A DNA stretch of 64,000 bases from Stictocephala bisonia (GCA_035578905.1 JAQJVL010000059.1:62001-126000), one strand, 5' to 3'; positions 23,701-36,657 are shown, counted from the first letter of the stretch. A program made the numbers and translations. Notes: a model not told the origin generated them from the letters alone.

Positions 23701-26700
23701 GAATGGGCCTCTTAAACTTTTAAAGGAAAGGAAACAAAATTTTTTGTTGAAAATAATTAACCCGGGGATGAGGAAAAGGTTTTTCGTTTTGGGGCCCTTT
23801 TCCTTTTTTTTGGGGCCTCCATCCCTGAGGGGGGGGCCACCAAAGGGTTTTGTTTTTTGGGGACCCTTTTTTGTTCCTTTTTTGTTTGGGTTCATACACT
23901 TTTTTCCCTCCCTTTACTTTAACTTGCAAAATCACCCCTTTTTTGCCTTTATGACCAAACCCCTCTCTTTATTTTTTTTCCCTTCAAAAAAAATTGAAAA
24001 AAAATTTGAGGGGAAGGGCACCATTCTTTGAAGCCAATGGGTTTTTTTTCCAACCTGGTTTGCTAAAAAATTGTTCCTTTAGTATTAACTCAAATAAAAC
24101 CCCCCAAATTAAATTTAAATTACTGTTTGGGGCTTTTAAAAGATGAAACCCAGTGGGTTTTAGCCTACTTTTAAAATTAAACCCGAAAATTTTAAAACCA
24201 TCCCCAAAGGGTCCGTTTCTTGGGATTGGGGCCTTTGGAACGGAAAAAGGATATTTTTTAAAATTTTCCACAAAACATAAAACGAAAAGGTTTTTAAAAA
24301 CTCACCTTCCTTTGGGAATTTTTTGGTTTTTGCGTGTTTAATTTTTCCTTTGCAAATATTTTTTTGGGGCGGTTTTCCCAAGCTTTTCGTACTAAAGATT
24401 TTGGTTTTACCACCCCCACCTAAACGTTTTACTTATAGCCCCTTTTTTTTTGGGGTTAAGGGGAAGGGGCAAAGAAAAAAGTTTTTTTTTTTTTCAAACC
24501 TTGGGAAAAAAGGGGAGGGGTTTAGGGAAAAATTATTTTTTTTTCTTTAGCGGGAAAAAATTTCCCAGGTCTTGTTTTTTAAAGGTAAATTAAACTTCCA
24601 GGAAAAACTAAGAACCCAAAAATTCATTTAATAGGATAACTTTTAACTTTTGTCAAGCAGAAAAATGTTAAAAATTTCACCACTTTTAGGTTTTCAATGT
24701 CATATTCTTTTAAAAGGGGAACCAGAAAAAAAAATTTTGGGGAATTCCCAAATTTTTCAACCCGTTTTTTCAAGAAAAATTCTTTTTTAAAAATGTCCCC
24801 TAATTTTCTAATATTAAAACCCCGGTCTCCCCCCTGTTCTCTTTAAATTAGAAATTCAAACCCCTTATAAAATTTGAAAAAAGGGTAAAACTATCAATTG
24901 TCCCTGTTAAAATTTGCGTTTCCGGGAATTTAATTTTTGTACCTTTAAGACCCTTGAAAGGCCCTTTTTTTTTCTATGTCTTTGGGTTTAAAATTGTATT
25001 TTCTTATAGAGGTTGGTTTTAATTGGGAAAACCATTGGGTTAAGTAAATTAATTTTTTGCAATCAAATGGAGATAAATTTGGTGAAAAAAATAATTTGTT
25101 TCCCCCAAAACCTTTTTAAAAAGCGCGTGGGTTTTAATAGAATCAAATAGAAATTCAGGGGAAACTCTTTTTTAAAAATTTAAAATGGGAAACAATGAAT
25201 GGTTTTTTATAAATTTTAAAAATTTTTTGGCAAAAACAATTTTTAAAAGATTAATTTTAATTAAAAAGCCCAAAATTGTTTATAAAATTGTGTTTTTATA
25301 TTTAAAACAAAATTAAAACAATCATAATTAAAATTTTTAATAATTAGTTTTTCCTTTTTAAAAATTATTAATAATTTCACAGTTTATTTCGGAGAAGGAA
25401 AATTTTTCATTAATTCATTAAAAAATTTTTTCCCAAAAAAGTTTTTTAATTTACAAGCAAGAGTCTATAAGAATTTTAAATCTAATTTTGGGGAATTTAA
25501 AATTTTAAAAATCACCAATAAATTTTGGTTTTTTAAAATTTAAAAAAATTGAAAAATTAGTTGGAAAAGTAACCCAATTTAAAAATTTTTTGAACCTAAG
25601 TAAAGAGGAAATTAGGGTCAAGTTCAAAACAAACATCATTTATTCTTTAAAAATTTTTTTTGGGTATATAGTTTCCCTAAAGTGGGACAACACTTGTTTA
25701 TTATTCCTTTAATTCTGGAAATCGGGGTTTTCACAACTTTAAAATTTCCAAACCCCCAAAAAAAGTTTGAAGGATTAAATTCGTATTGGGTTTTTTTTTT
25801 GAATAATTAAAATTATTTAAGGGGGTTTTTAATTATTTTTAAAACCCAACCCCCAAAGAAATTTTCCAAATATAAATAAAAGGGGAATTTGGAAAATGAG
25901 AGGGGGGAAAAAATTGATTATTTTTAAAGTATAATTTTTTACATTAAATTTTTTAAATTTTTTTTTTAAGCAAAAAACCCAGAAAATTTTAGGGAAATTT
26001 TTTCTTTTGCCCTGTAGTTTAATTCCAAAAGATTTTAAACAGGTCCAAAAGTAAGTTTTCCCCCAAAAACATTACTTTTTATTACACGGGGTTTTTAATA
26101 ATTGGTCCCCCTTGTATTATTAGGGTTATTTTTTTTATAACTGGGGGTTTTGGGGATTTAAATTTTAACATAACCCTTTTTTTACTCTGGGTTTCAAAGA
26201 TTTGGTTAAATTTTCCTTTTTTTAAAAATTGGGTTTTTTTAAACCCTTTAAATAACTGTTTAAAAGGAAGGGGGCATTTCGGGAAATTTTAATTTTTTGA
26301 TGGGGTAAAATTCCCTTTAATTTGGGCCATTTAATCCCCATAGAACAAATTTTCCCCTTTTTTTGGGGATTTCCTTTTCAATTAAAAAAAATTAAAAAGG
26401 CCCCAGGATTGGTCCGGAAAAAATAAACAAAAGTTTTCAAAAGGGTTTTTAAGTACGTGTTAAATTAATACAAAATTTTGAAATTAATTTGGGAAAAATA
26501 TTCCTAAAAAAATTTTTGCTATTTTTTTTTAAAAATGAATTGAAACCCAAGGGGGTTTTAAATTCCTTCCCCTTTATTCCATTAGAAATTAAAATTTATC
26601 CAAAAGGTTTAAATGGAAAAATACCCCTAAAACAAAAACCTTGGGGAAATCCATAAATTTTTAAAACCCCCAACTTAATTTGGGGCCCTTTTTATTTTTA

Positions 26701-29700
26701 AAGGGAATAATTTCCCCAAGGCTTTCAAGGAATTTAGGGGCACATAATTACAGATTTATCTTTAAAACCCGGGAATATTATTTAAATTTAAAGGGGGTTT
26801 TTACATTTATAAAATTAGTGAATTGTTTTTCCCAAGGGCCCCTTTTTTTTAGAAATTTGGGGTAAGCCCGAGGGGGCCGGGTAATTACTTGATTTTTGGG
26901 GATTTTAAATTTTTTTGAAAAGGGGGTTTTTATTTTTGGGTTAATCTTTAAATTTTTCGGAAAGGGGGTTTCCCAAAAAAATTGAGGAATTGGACCAATG
27001 CCGGTTTTAAAGGGGGGGGGTCAGGGGGAGGAAATTTACTGGGGACCTTTTAAAAACAATTTTTGGTTTTGGGTTTTTTTATTTTTTTAAGGTTTTGAGG
27101 GTTTTTTTTAGGGGAAATTTTGGTAATTTTTATTTTGTAAAATTTACCCTAAATTAATTTTAAAGATCTGGCCCGTTTCAAAAAATTTCCCTGAATTTTT
27201 AAAACCCGATTTATAACCCGGCCAGAAAATTTAAATTACCCCAAATTTGGCATTGGGTTTCCCAAAATGCATTAAATGGTAAAATTGTTTTAAAAAAAAT
27301 TTCGGGCCCAAATCTTTTTAGGGTTAGGTTATTATTGAAATTGTTTTGTTTTTAAGGGATTTAATATTTAACGTAAAAAATTTTTGGGCTTTTAAAAACC
27401 AACCTCGGGGAATTTTTTGGTTGGGGTCCCATTTTTTAAACGCGTTTTTGGGTTTCTTTTGACCTTTAGGAATTTGTTTTAAAAATTATAAAATTTTCTT
27501 TTTTCTTGTTTGAGTTTGGGGGTTTTGGGGAAATTCCAAAAAGGTATTTTCAATTTTTAAATGTGTTTCAATTATTGCCTTTTTTCAGAATTTTTTATTT
27601 TTTCCTTCAAAAACCCAGCCCTTTACTTTCCCTATTAAAAATTAAAATCCCTTTTTACCCCAACTTTTAAGCTTTTTTTATTGGGGAACCCAAAAGGGTT
27701 TTTTTTACCAAGGGAGGTGGGGTTTCTCTTATATTTAACTTTTTGGAAAGGCAAAAAATTAAAAATTTCCAGGGAAAAAAGGGGAAAATTAAAATGAAAA
27801 AAGGAAAAATTATATTTTCAAATTGGTTCCTGAACATTAAAACCCAGTTTTCCCTGTTTCTTTAATCTTATTTGGGTTTTCTCGGGGGAAAAAATTTTTT
27901 GAAAAATTTTTGGCTCTAAAATTTTCTTGAATATTGGGAAACAATTTTAAAAATTTTTGGTTGAAGTTTTTGACTTAACCCCTTGTCCCATTTCCCTAAA
28001 TTTAACATTGAATTTAACGACCAAACAAAAAGATTTGAAAAAATCCCCGTAATCAAACTTTCCCCTTGAAACTGTGAATTTTTTTAAAATCAAAAAATTA
28101 AAATTATTTTTAAAAAATTTTATCTTTTTGGCAGAAAAATTTAGATTGTTTTTACTCCTGGGGGTAGGATAATCTTTTCAATATTTTTTTTTCATAATTT
28201 GGGGATTGGTTTTATTTTTAAAACCAAAGTTTTTAAAATTTTTTTGGGGTTAAGGGGGGAAAAAGGCCCTTTGGATAACGTATTTTTTAATTTTATAAGG
28301 GATAAACTTTTTTTTGGGGGGGTTTAAAGGCATTAAAATATTTATGGGTTTTCCCCAAAAAATTTTTTCAAATTAATTTACTTTAATTTTTGGCCCAATT
28401 GGGGCTTTTTTAAAATTTTTAAAAACACTTTTTTTAAACCTTTTTCTAAAAATTTTTAAAATTTAACAAATTTTGCACTTAAAAAAAATTTGGAGAAATC
28501 CCCCCAAAAATCTTTTTCCACCCGCAATAACCATTTTTACATTACCCAAAACAAACTTCCAAATGGAATTATTTAAAAATTTAAAATTTGAAACGTTTAA
28601 ATAAAGGGGGCTTTTAATTAGGGAAGGGAAATTTGATTTTTCCCTTTTTTACCTTTTCCCATATTGGTTTTTTGCCCAAAAATAACCGGAACACCCCCAC
28701 TCCAAATTTAAAAGGGGGCAATTCCCTAGGGGAATTAAGCTGTGAAAATATTAAAATTTAAATTTTTTGTTTAAAAAAATTTTCTTAAAAATTCTTTTTC
28801 CAATTTTTCCTCTTTTATTTTTTAAATTTTTATGTTCGGGGGGGGGAAAAAATAACCTTTTTTAAAACTGTTTAATTTCAAATTTAATTTTTATTTCCCA
28901 ATTTTATTCAATTTTGGGGGCCGGGGTTTTAAAGAATTAAAAGTTTAATTTTGGTGAAATAATTAAATTTAAGCCTTAAAATTTATTTACTTATTTGGTT
29001 TTTTACTACCATTACAATAATTCGGCTTTTCATTTGGGAATTTTGAACAAGTGGGGTTTCAGAAACCATCAACTTTGGCTTTAACTTTAAATGGTTCCTC
29101 CTTTTTTGGGAAGGTTGGTTTGCCAACTTTTAAAAAAATTTGGGCTTTTATTTGAAAAAAATTTTTGGGCTTGGGCGGTTTTAAAACATAAAACCAAACA
29201 CTTTTTTCCCAACTTTTACACTCAAAATTTGGGCGGGGCTTTGTATTTTTTTGGGGGGGGGGCCTCCTTTTTTAAAAAGCAAAAAGGGGAAAGGTGGCTC
29301 AAAAAAATTGGGGGTTCAGCAACCTTTTGGGAAAATGGGGGGGATTTTGGGGGGGTTGACGGGGGCCCGGGGTTTGGGGGGTTTGGCCCTTTTTTGGGGT
29401 TGGGGGGGCTTTTTCCGGGGCGGGGGGTTTGGGTTTGGGGGGGGTTTTGACTTTCCGGGGTTGGCCCTTGGGGTATTGGGGAAGCCCAATTTCTTTTTGA
29501 GGGTGGAAAACAGGTTTTACAATTTTTGTGGGGTTTTGAAACCAAAAGTGAAGGGAAAAAGGGGATGGCAAGGTTTGTTTTTAAAATTTTTTAAAAATTT
29601 TTAAATGAGGGTGCCCCTTTTAAAATTGGGGTTTTGGGGGGAAAAATTGGTGTTTTAATTTTCATCCGGGGGTTTTGGCCGTTTTGGGTTTTTTTGGTTT

Positions 29701-32612
29701 TTTCCCGGGGGTTCCCCTAAAAATTCACCAAAGAAAAATTTTGGACTCCTTTTTAAATTAATATTTCAAAAAATTGGAAAATTTAAAATTAAGAAAATAA
29801 GGGGGGGGGGGGGGGTTGGGGCGATTTTTTATTTTTTCCCTTTTCGTTTGGCCACCCATTAATTATTAAATATTCATAATAAAACCAACCGGGGGGAAGG
29901 GGGGTTTTCCTTTTTCAACTCCCTTTCTTTTCAAATTAATTATTAAAACGTAAAATTAAAAATTTTTAAAAAGGGGGCCCTGAATTTAAAAAACTAGGGG
30001 GAACTTTTCCAAAACCCCAAAATCCTCCAAGGTTGTTTGGGTTTTTTTAGACGGGGGGGGTGGAAAAAACACGGGGTTTTTCGACCCTGCTCCTTCTCCG
30101 GGTCCCCCCTTTTAAAAAAACCTTCCCTTTGGGGGTTTTGGGGGGGCAAAAAAAATTTACCGGGGGTTAAATTTTTTCGGGGCTGGAGCCCGGAAAATGG
30201 GGGGTTTTTTGACCTTTGTGGGCCGAAGGCAAACCAAAAGAAAGGGTTTTTTGTGTTTTTTTGTTAAATTTTTGGGGTTTTGGGTGGAAAAAGTTAAGGG
30301 GGGGGTTTTTTGGGAAAGGGGGGTTTTAAAAAAAAAAATTTTTTAAGGTGGTTTTTTTTTTTTGAAATTTTTTTTTAAAAAAAAATTTTTTTTATTTAAT
30401 AATTAAATTTTACTAAAAACTTTTTCCCATCTTAAGGGGGGAAAACACAATTTAGGATAACAAAAAGGGAAATCCCAATTTAAATTATTGGGAAAAATTT
30501 TGGCTTTTTGGGGCTTACCCCATCTGTCTTGTAGGTTGGCACAGGGGGGGGGATAAAATGGTTTTAAAGGGGTTAAAAAGGCAAGGGGGGTTTTGTTAAA
30601 TTTTAATTCCAAATAAGTGCTTTTGAAAAAAACAATTTGACTTTAAAAATTCCCTTTAGGGGCGAAGGTTTTAAAATTTCATAAATAAGGCCAAAATTCA
30701 ACTTAAACTTTTAAAAACCCAAGGGGCCGGAAAAATTTCCTAGCAGAAAAAAACAACAATTAACAAAAAAACAATCAAAACAATTTTATTAAGGGGAACT
30801 TTTTTTAAAATAAAACAAACCAAAATTTTTTTTTAATTCAAAAATTATTAATTTTTGATTCTTTTGTTTTTTTAATTAAATTTTTTTAAACTTAACTTTT
30901 TTCTGATAAGAAAGTTCTGGAAATTTCCCGGTTTTTAAAAAGTCCTTTTTGGGGTTAAAGAAAAATGGGGCCCAAAGGGGATTTCTAAAATGAAATTTTC
31001 CGCTTTTTAAAAAATTGAACACATTAAAATATAATTTTTAAACAAAAGGGGAATTCGGGGGGGGAAAAATTGGGGGGTTGGGGGGAAAAAAAAGGGGGGG
31101 AAAATTTTAAAAAGCATTAAAAACAATTTTGTTATCTTATACCTAATTAAAGAAAATAAAAATAAAGGGGGCATGACAAAGTTTTATGGTAAGGGGACAG
31201 TTCTTTTTAAAAAAACCTGGGGTTAGTGAAAAAACCCACCAAATTTTCCCCACTCCGTTTCCGCCTGCTTTTTTTTCCTTTTTCCTTTTAAGCCGTTTAA
31301 ACCCACTCTTTGGCCTTTTTTGGGGGGGTTTTTTTAATATTCAAAGGGTTTAATGGGAAAACGGGGGGTTTTCAAAAATTTTTCGGGTTAATAAAAACTT
31401 TTTTTAAAACCCAAAAAGGTTAAATGGGGTTCAGACAAACGGGGGCCAATTTTAAACAGATTTCCTTTTTTCCCCCAAACCCCCAAACCAAAAAAAGCAC
31501 CTGAAAAGAGTACAGTTTCTGATATTTCTCAGTCTCCTTTCGAGATTTGAAGGGTTTTAAAGTTTAAAAAACTGGGTTATTTTTGCCAGTATTCAATTTA
31601 AATTATTGATTTTTAATTTATTAAACCAAAAATTTTTTTAAATAGGGAAAATAAAATTACATTTTCAAACAATTTTAATTCAACGGGGATTTTTTAAACA
31701 TAATTTTATTTTGTGAATTTCAAAAAAATTATTTCTTAAAATTTTTGTTAAATTTTGCCTGTTTGTGGCTTTAACCCTTATTAGGGGGTTTTGGGGTTTT
31801 TAAAATTTCAAGGGGTTTTCAACTTTTTTAATTTTTTTTTATTTTTAGGGGCCATTTATTCCCGGTTTGGTTTAAAGGGGGGATTGTTTGTCTTTTGGGG
31901 CCTGGTTATTGTCATTTATTTTTTATTGTTTGGGTTTAAGGGGGGGGCCCCGTTATTGTTTTGCCTTTAAACGTTTGATTAAAAAAATTTGCATTTTTTT
32001 ACGTGAATTTAATTTTAATATTTTGGTGGGACACCCGTTGGGGGGGCATGGGGAATTGGGGAAAAATTTGTTATAAACCCTTTTTTTTATTTTTTTCTAG
32101 TTTAATAACAAATTGGGGAAATTTAAAAAATTTTTAATTTTTTTTTTTAATTATTAGGGATTTATTTTTAAAAAAATTTTTGTTTTTTTTTGGGGGAATT
32201 TGGGTTCAAAAAAAAGGGGGGGGGGGGGGAAATTTTTAAAAAAATTTAAACATTAAATTACAAAAAAGGGGAAATTTTTTTAAATTTTTTAAATTTTAAT
32301 TAAATTTAAAAAAGGGGGGTTTTAATTATTTTTTTTAAGTTTTTTTTTTTGGAAAATTTTATTGTTTTTTATTTTTTAAATTTTTTTGTTTATTGGAGAA
32401 AGGGGAAAAAAAAGGGTTTTTTTTTGGGGGGGGGGAAAAATTTTTTGTTTTTTTTTAAGGGTTTGGGGTTTTAATTTTTTTTTTTTTTAATTAAAGGATT
32501 TTATATTTTTTTAATTTTGGGTAAAAATTTTTAATTTTTAAAAAGATTTAAATAATTTTTTAAAAAAAAGGAAAAAAAAAGGAAAAAAAATTTAATGGGA
32601 ATTTTAATTTTC
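17740..32612. other. Homopolymer-stretched sequence; no supported gene
   Basis: The sequence consists of expanded runs, with near-pure A/T tracts and very long G runs at 26,900-27,050, 29,240-29,470, 29,800, 31,050 and 32,210-32,450. By eye, G and T runs become more frequent than C and A runs toward the right end. Short readable islands (for example 20,400-20,600) hold no gene I recognise. Any downstream exons of the aminopeptidase gene would lie here but cannot be read. Confidence 0.55.
20406..20448. repeat. Nested short palindromes
   Basis: GTAGTAGCTAC occurs twice (20406-20416 and 20420-20430), each containing the self-complementary GTAGCTAC. It is followed at once by the hairpin CATACTAC-TT-GTAGTATG at 20431-20448. 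The cluster stands out from the surrounding noise because it is not made of homopolymers. Confidence 0.5.
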
Positions 32613-32614
32613 TT

Positions 32615-32838
32615 TTCCTCATCCTCAGGAGAGGAAGTGTGGTGGGAGAAGTCCTCTGTTTCTATCACACTACCCGTAGCCCAGTCAATGAAGGCCAACT
32701 AACAGACTTGACTGTACATTTCACATTGCTTCCTCATCCTCAGGAGAGGAAGTGTGGTGGGGGAAGTCCTCTGTTTCTATCACACTACCCGTAGCCCAGT
32801 CAACGAAGGCCAACAACAGACTTGCTGTACATTTCAAC
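32615..32838 (+). repeat. Direct duplication of ~110 bp at the quality boundary
   Basis: Bases 32615-32724 and 32730-32838 are almost the same sequence. Differences are a few substitutions and single-base insertions (for example CCAACTAACAG against CCAACAACAG, and TTGACTG against TTGCTG), all of the type that long reads make. The first copy touches the noisy block and the second the clean block. An unmerged overlap of gap filling is the likely cause; a real tandem duplication is less likely. Confidence 0.7.
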
Positions 32839-33098
32839 GGCTGTATTCCAGCTCACCAATGGTTTGAGGGTAGTTTCTAATATCCTAACCCACCAACTTC
32901 CATCCCTTGGTCAGGTAGACGGCTCCCGCAGGTAGCAATTACACATTTACTTGGAAAGAGATTCGCTCCATATTTCAGCACTTATGAACTGAGAAGGATC
33001 ACAAATATTTACTATGTTAGTTAAATGGGAAAATCTCTCGTACCTCTGCACCAACACCGAAAATGACAATACTGTATTTCAAAAATTGAAATAATATT

Positions 33099-33653
33099 TA
33101 GTGGTACTCTCATGGCAACTCCACTTCCTTGCTCCTGGTACTGTGCAATATAGCTCCTCCAGAGATAAGACGTCAAGATGCACTACTTAAAGAATTCAAT
33201 AAGGTCGTGAATGCCCCGCACCTCCCCATTACACAGGATCTCCCTCGTCAGAACCACCGCTTAAAATCTCGAAACCCACCTCTACGTACTGCTTCCCAGT
33301 TGAGCAGTTCAAATTGTTCTCTGAATACTAGCTGGGCAATAGTGTGGAACAGTTTTTATGGACGAAATAAGTTCCTTATTAACGATCCATCAATACCTGT
33401 AGGTCGAATGAACCTCCCTCGTAGGGAATGAACACTTTTGAATCGGTTCCGAACTGGCGTCGATAGATGTAACTAGAAGTATAAATGGGGGTTAGCACTA
33501 GATCAGTTACGTGATTGTAGCGAGTCTATCCAAACAATGAATCACATAAATACAGAATGTCCCCTGCGTTATTTTACGGAGGGATTGGCCATCATAAACA
33601 GAATCAGTGAGGCAGGTCGTAAATGGCTCGATGGATTGGATATTGCTTTGTGA
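33099..33653 (+). pseudogene. C-terminal end of a non-LTR retrotransposon polymerase (dead copy)
   Basis: The frame reads VLCNIAPPEIRRQDALLKEF, KVVNAPHLP, then NRFRTGVDRC and QTMNHINTECP, ending DGLDIAL and TGA at 33651. The last part is the short zinc-binding tail (R.RTG...C......C......H....CP) that closes the ORF2 of many arthropod non-LTR elements, after an NIAPP..RR linker. It has one frameshift near 33131 (a base appears to be missing), a TGA at 33429-33431 where the family has Trp, and a TAG at 33474-33476. Only the 3' end of the element is present; the polymerase core is not seen, since sequence before about 32,615 is unreliable. Confidence 0.75.
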
Positions 33654-33771
33654 CAGGAGATCACTTCTATTTTATATTACATACTACATGACTTTTGGAT
33701 CTTAATCCAAATCTTTAAAAAAATATTAAATGGTAGCTGACAAAAAACCATAAGATATATATATATACAGT

Positions 33772-33925
33772 GGTATTACCTAGCTTAACGTGAAAGATTT
33801 TATTTTACCAGATGAAGTTAGGGCTAAGCCCTCTCTAACACTTAACCTGGGGACCAACGTGAATTCAGAACAAAGGGAGCAGCGGGGCAAAACATGTTAG
33901 CCCCTTACGGCCGCTTGAATAACTT
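33772..33925 (+). repeat. Interspersed repeat fragment shared with 44,470-44,550
   Basis: The segment TTTTACCAGATGAAGTTAGG, GCTAA and TTAACCTGG recurs at 44,490-44,530 as TTTTACCAGGCGAAGTTAGG, GCTAA and TTAACCTGG, followed in both by a GGCCG-containing motif (ACGGCCGCTTGA and AAGGCCGTTTGG). It is not coding. The family is not recognised. Confidence 0.5.
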
Positions 33926-34329
33926 ATAATGTAAGATAGTTTAGAAAAAACTGATCAATATTTTTAGCTATGCTAATTTTGAGCTGTGTTTCTAGTTATT
34001 ATAAAATAAATTTTCACTAACATAAACTTAAAAAGTATGAAATTGGCAAAATTTGAAGCAAATAAAACACGAGACTAGATTGGTTAAATTTATACTAGCG
34101 TATAATTACAAAAAGTAATAAATCAAATAAAATACCAACCCAAAGAGGTATTGTACCAAATGTAGTTTCCACACTCCCAACAACATTTGAAAACAACTGA
34201 CTGAAATGGGTCAAACATTGGCTTAAATTTCACGAGAGGTGTGTTTTTTATGCGGAAATATCGTTTTAAATCGAACCATTCTAAAACCAGTTTCACATCT
34301 TTTAGTATTTTTGTCATATTTCTGTTACT

Positions 34330-34840
34330 TTAAATGATTTTTTAATTCACTTTTTTTTTCATTTGACGTGTTTTTACGCTAAACACGAATTTGAAAATTA
34401 TTTTGGTGAATCACATGAGTATTAAAATTATTACTGGAGATATGACAGGAAAACTACTCTCGTGGCGAATCACGATTAGCGACCACTATGCAATCGTTAT
34501 ACACGCCAATGATTATCCATAAAAAATAATTTGAATATATTTTTGCTGGATGGATGGTCGGCAGGTCGTTCCGGAGGCCAGGCACTTCAATTTAACTCAA
34601 ATCGCAATATTTTGTAAAGTAGGCCTATATGTTTGGCTACGTTATGTTAGGGGTTTAAAAGTGATTTTATGGGTGAACATGTTGGTTTTCTCAAAACCAA
34701 TTACATATTCATTTTCAGCGGACAAAAAATATAAAAATTATTTTTAAAGAAAATTCGATTTTATAATTCTCTTTTAATAATCGTATTTTCCGATTTTCCG
34801 GCTGAAAACGAGTTTTGCTTGAGATGAAACTATCCCTTTG
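34330..34840 (+). repeat. Diverged interspersed repeat, copy 1
   Basis: Shared blocks with 38,100-38,560 occur in the same order: AAAACTACTnTCG(T/C)GGC, a stretch ending ATGATTA(T)CCA/GACTAACCAC, TCTTCCCGGAGGCCA(A/G)GCAC, TTATGTTAG and AAAACCAATTA(C/T)ATAT near TTTTCAGC. The copies are diverged, so the repeat is old. No coding capacity or terminal structure was seen. Confidence 0.55.
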
Positions 34841-34929
34841 ATAATCAAACTCAATTGTAATCTCTTTGAAACAGTAAGTTAAATTTTTTGGGAGAGTGGA
34901 AAATGCAAACTATCCACATAAAACAGTAC

Positions 34930-35053
34930 CTTTAGCGTAACAAAACTCCTTCTTCTGATTGTTGTTCATGTAGCCCCTGGTAGGCTTGGAGATCTCAAAG
35001 TACAAGCTGTGCAGTCCGCTAATGTGCCAGTGGTACAAGTTGTGTTGCTCCAG
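34930..35053 (-). CDS. Aminopeptidase homologue, exon 7 (after the zinc-site region)
   Basis: The 124-bp exon reads LEQHNLYHWHISGLHSLYFE, ISKPTRGYMNNNQ and KKEFCYAK. It follows TTCCTAACAG (acceptor) and ends AAAG|GTACTG (donor). It starts in phase 0, matching the phase-0 end of the preceding exon, and ends with one extra base. In active M1 enzymes this part follows the second zinc-ligand Glu and leads into the catalytic-domain helices. Similarity at this position is weak, and the assignment rests mainly on open frame, splice signals and phase. The next exon would lie in or beyond the noisy half. Confidence 0.6.
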
Positions 35054-35117
35054 CTGTTAGGAACGTTATAAACTTAATACTGTTCCACTAATGTTACGTT
35101 AAAATATACAGTTATAT

Positions 35118-35330
35118 CACAGTATAAAATAAACACACAGTAGCGAAGCTTACTCTTAAGAAAATGTTCACGGCTCGACGCTAGCGATCCTAGTGGTCGT
35201 ATCGCAGAAATACGGCTTCTACCGCTCACCGCGCCAGTAGTTTGCTATACCACCGCTAGGATCACTAGCGCCGCTTGGTTGGCAAGTAAAACGGCTGAAC
35301 TTCGCTAATGTGTGTTTATATTATACTGTG
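35118..35330. mobile_element. MITE-like element with terminal inverted repeats (213 bp)
   Basis: The left end CACAGTATAAAATAAACACA, then CAGTAGCGAAG, is matched in inverted form at the right end (CACAGTATAATATAAACACA, then CATTAGCGAAG). Inside, GCTAGCGATCCTAGTGGT pairs with ACCGCTAGGATCACTAGC, so the element is almost one long palindrome. It lies in the intron just 5' (in gene sense) of exon 7. No coding capacity; a clear target-site duplication was not found. Confidence 0.7.
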
Positions 35331-36500
35331 GTTAAACATTTGTCAGATGAAAAAACATGCCTTGTGTGATCTGAGGTATGTTGGTCTATGTTTGTAGCCT
35401 TTGTACCTCAGGGAACAACTCTATCCACCACTGGGATATTCTGATATCGTGTCAGTTATCTAGAATTGTGTTTTTCATCTTTACCTGGACTACGTACCAG
35501 CGATATTGAACGCATACGAGTTCAGCGTTTGTTTACTTTTGATTGACTAAGTCTTCCAATTAAAGCAACGTGTACTTATATGCTGGTAAAACTTTCAGAG
35601 TTTTAATTTGTACCTAAGTTAAAAAATTAATTGAATATCTCCTAATTAATTTACCAACACACCACACCACCTAGGCGTATATTTCTTTTTTGTGACTAAA
35701 ATTTCTCGCCTATACTAGATACGTTTTTTATTTTTTTTAAAACAATAAACATTCAAAATTATAAATTAAAGATTTCAAAATTATCTGCAAAAATTACGTT
35801 ATAATTATTTGATCATCTTTATTTTACATTAATTGTAAAATAGTTTTTCTTAAATATACAGCACTAATTCCTACAAATTCAAATATTTTATCTAAAAAGA
35901 AGGATATCCTAATTTAGGGATCGTCATCTTCTTTTATCCTACTAAATGAAAACACCCACTACTCAGATGCCAGTCTGCATACATTTGTGGCCCCTCTAGT
36001 GGAGACCGTGTTCTCCTGGAGCTCCAAGCCGACTGACCGATCAGTCACGAACTTTTAAACTTGTTGGTTTCAACAAGTTGAAACCCTCCCTACCCCACGC
36101 GCCTACCGTAAGATCAATATAAAAAGCATTTCTCCCCACTACTTACTTTTTTAATTTCCTAAAACTACTTCAGGTAATATAAATAAAATTCCCTTTTTAT
36201 TTCAACTCTTATGCTTAGTTAATACCGTTGCTCTAAAATTACTCTTTATTTTGATTTATTAAATAATTTGTAGTTGTGTGCACAATACAAATTATCAAAA
36301 TATTTTAATACTTTCTCCGATTTAAAATCGATCCAATCATAATGACACTTGATCCCGGCCAATTCGGCATTTTTATGTCCAAAATGATTGGAGGTAAAAA
36401 TAGTCTCAATTCTAAAAGTACTAATTATCAATGAAATTCGTTGTATTTAAACGGAGTGGATTTTCGGATGTTTTCTACTCTCCACCTTCTATGGTCCTAC

Positions 36501-36657
36501 CTGTTTGGCTACGATGGTGGCCAGGTAGTTGGCCAGGCCGTACGGGACACAGGAGCAGCACTCTGGAGTCGTCAAGTGAACCAGCCACTGGAGTGCGGCG
36601 GCCTTGGCCAGTCGGTGAGCGAGCCAGTAGGTGTTGCCATTCATCAAGTCACTCTCC
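36501..36657 (-). CDS. Aminopeptidase homologue, exon 6 (degenerate HExxH region)
   Basis: The 157-bp exon follows TTTATGTAG and ends CAAACAG|GTAGGA. It reads ESDLMNGNTYWLAHRLAKAA, ALQWLVHLTTPE and CVPYGLANYLATIVAKQ. In M1 enzymes this is (Y)RE..L...., HExxHxxAHQWFGNLVT and NEGFA.Y. Here the first zinc motif is HRLAK in place of HExxH: the catalytic Glu and second zinc His are lost. The segment NEGFA, whose Glu is the third zinc ligand, reads PYGLA. The flanking framework (QW, LTTP, GLANYL) remains. The exon joins exon 5 in phase (2+1) to give FK|ESDL. The coding frame is open with good splice sites, so this looks like a conserved inactive homologue rather than a decayed gene. Confidence 0.8.

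Noticed and set aside
29091..29604. Overlapping open frames of 90-119 codons on both strands
   Set aside because: They are Gly/Pro-rich translations of long G and C runs in the low-quality block and have no domain signature.
34123..34317. Minus-strand frame of 64 codons (…LVLEWFDLKRYFRIKN…)
   Set aside because: Reasonable composition, but no splice sites in the right phase after exon 7 and no family recognised.
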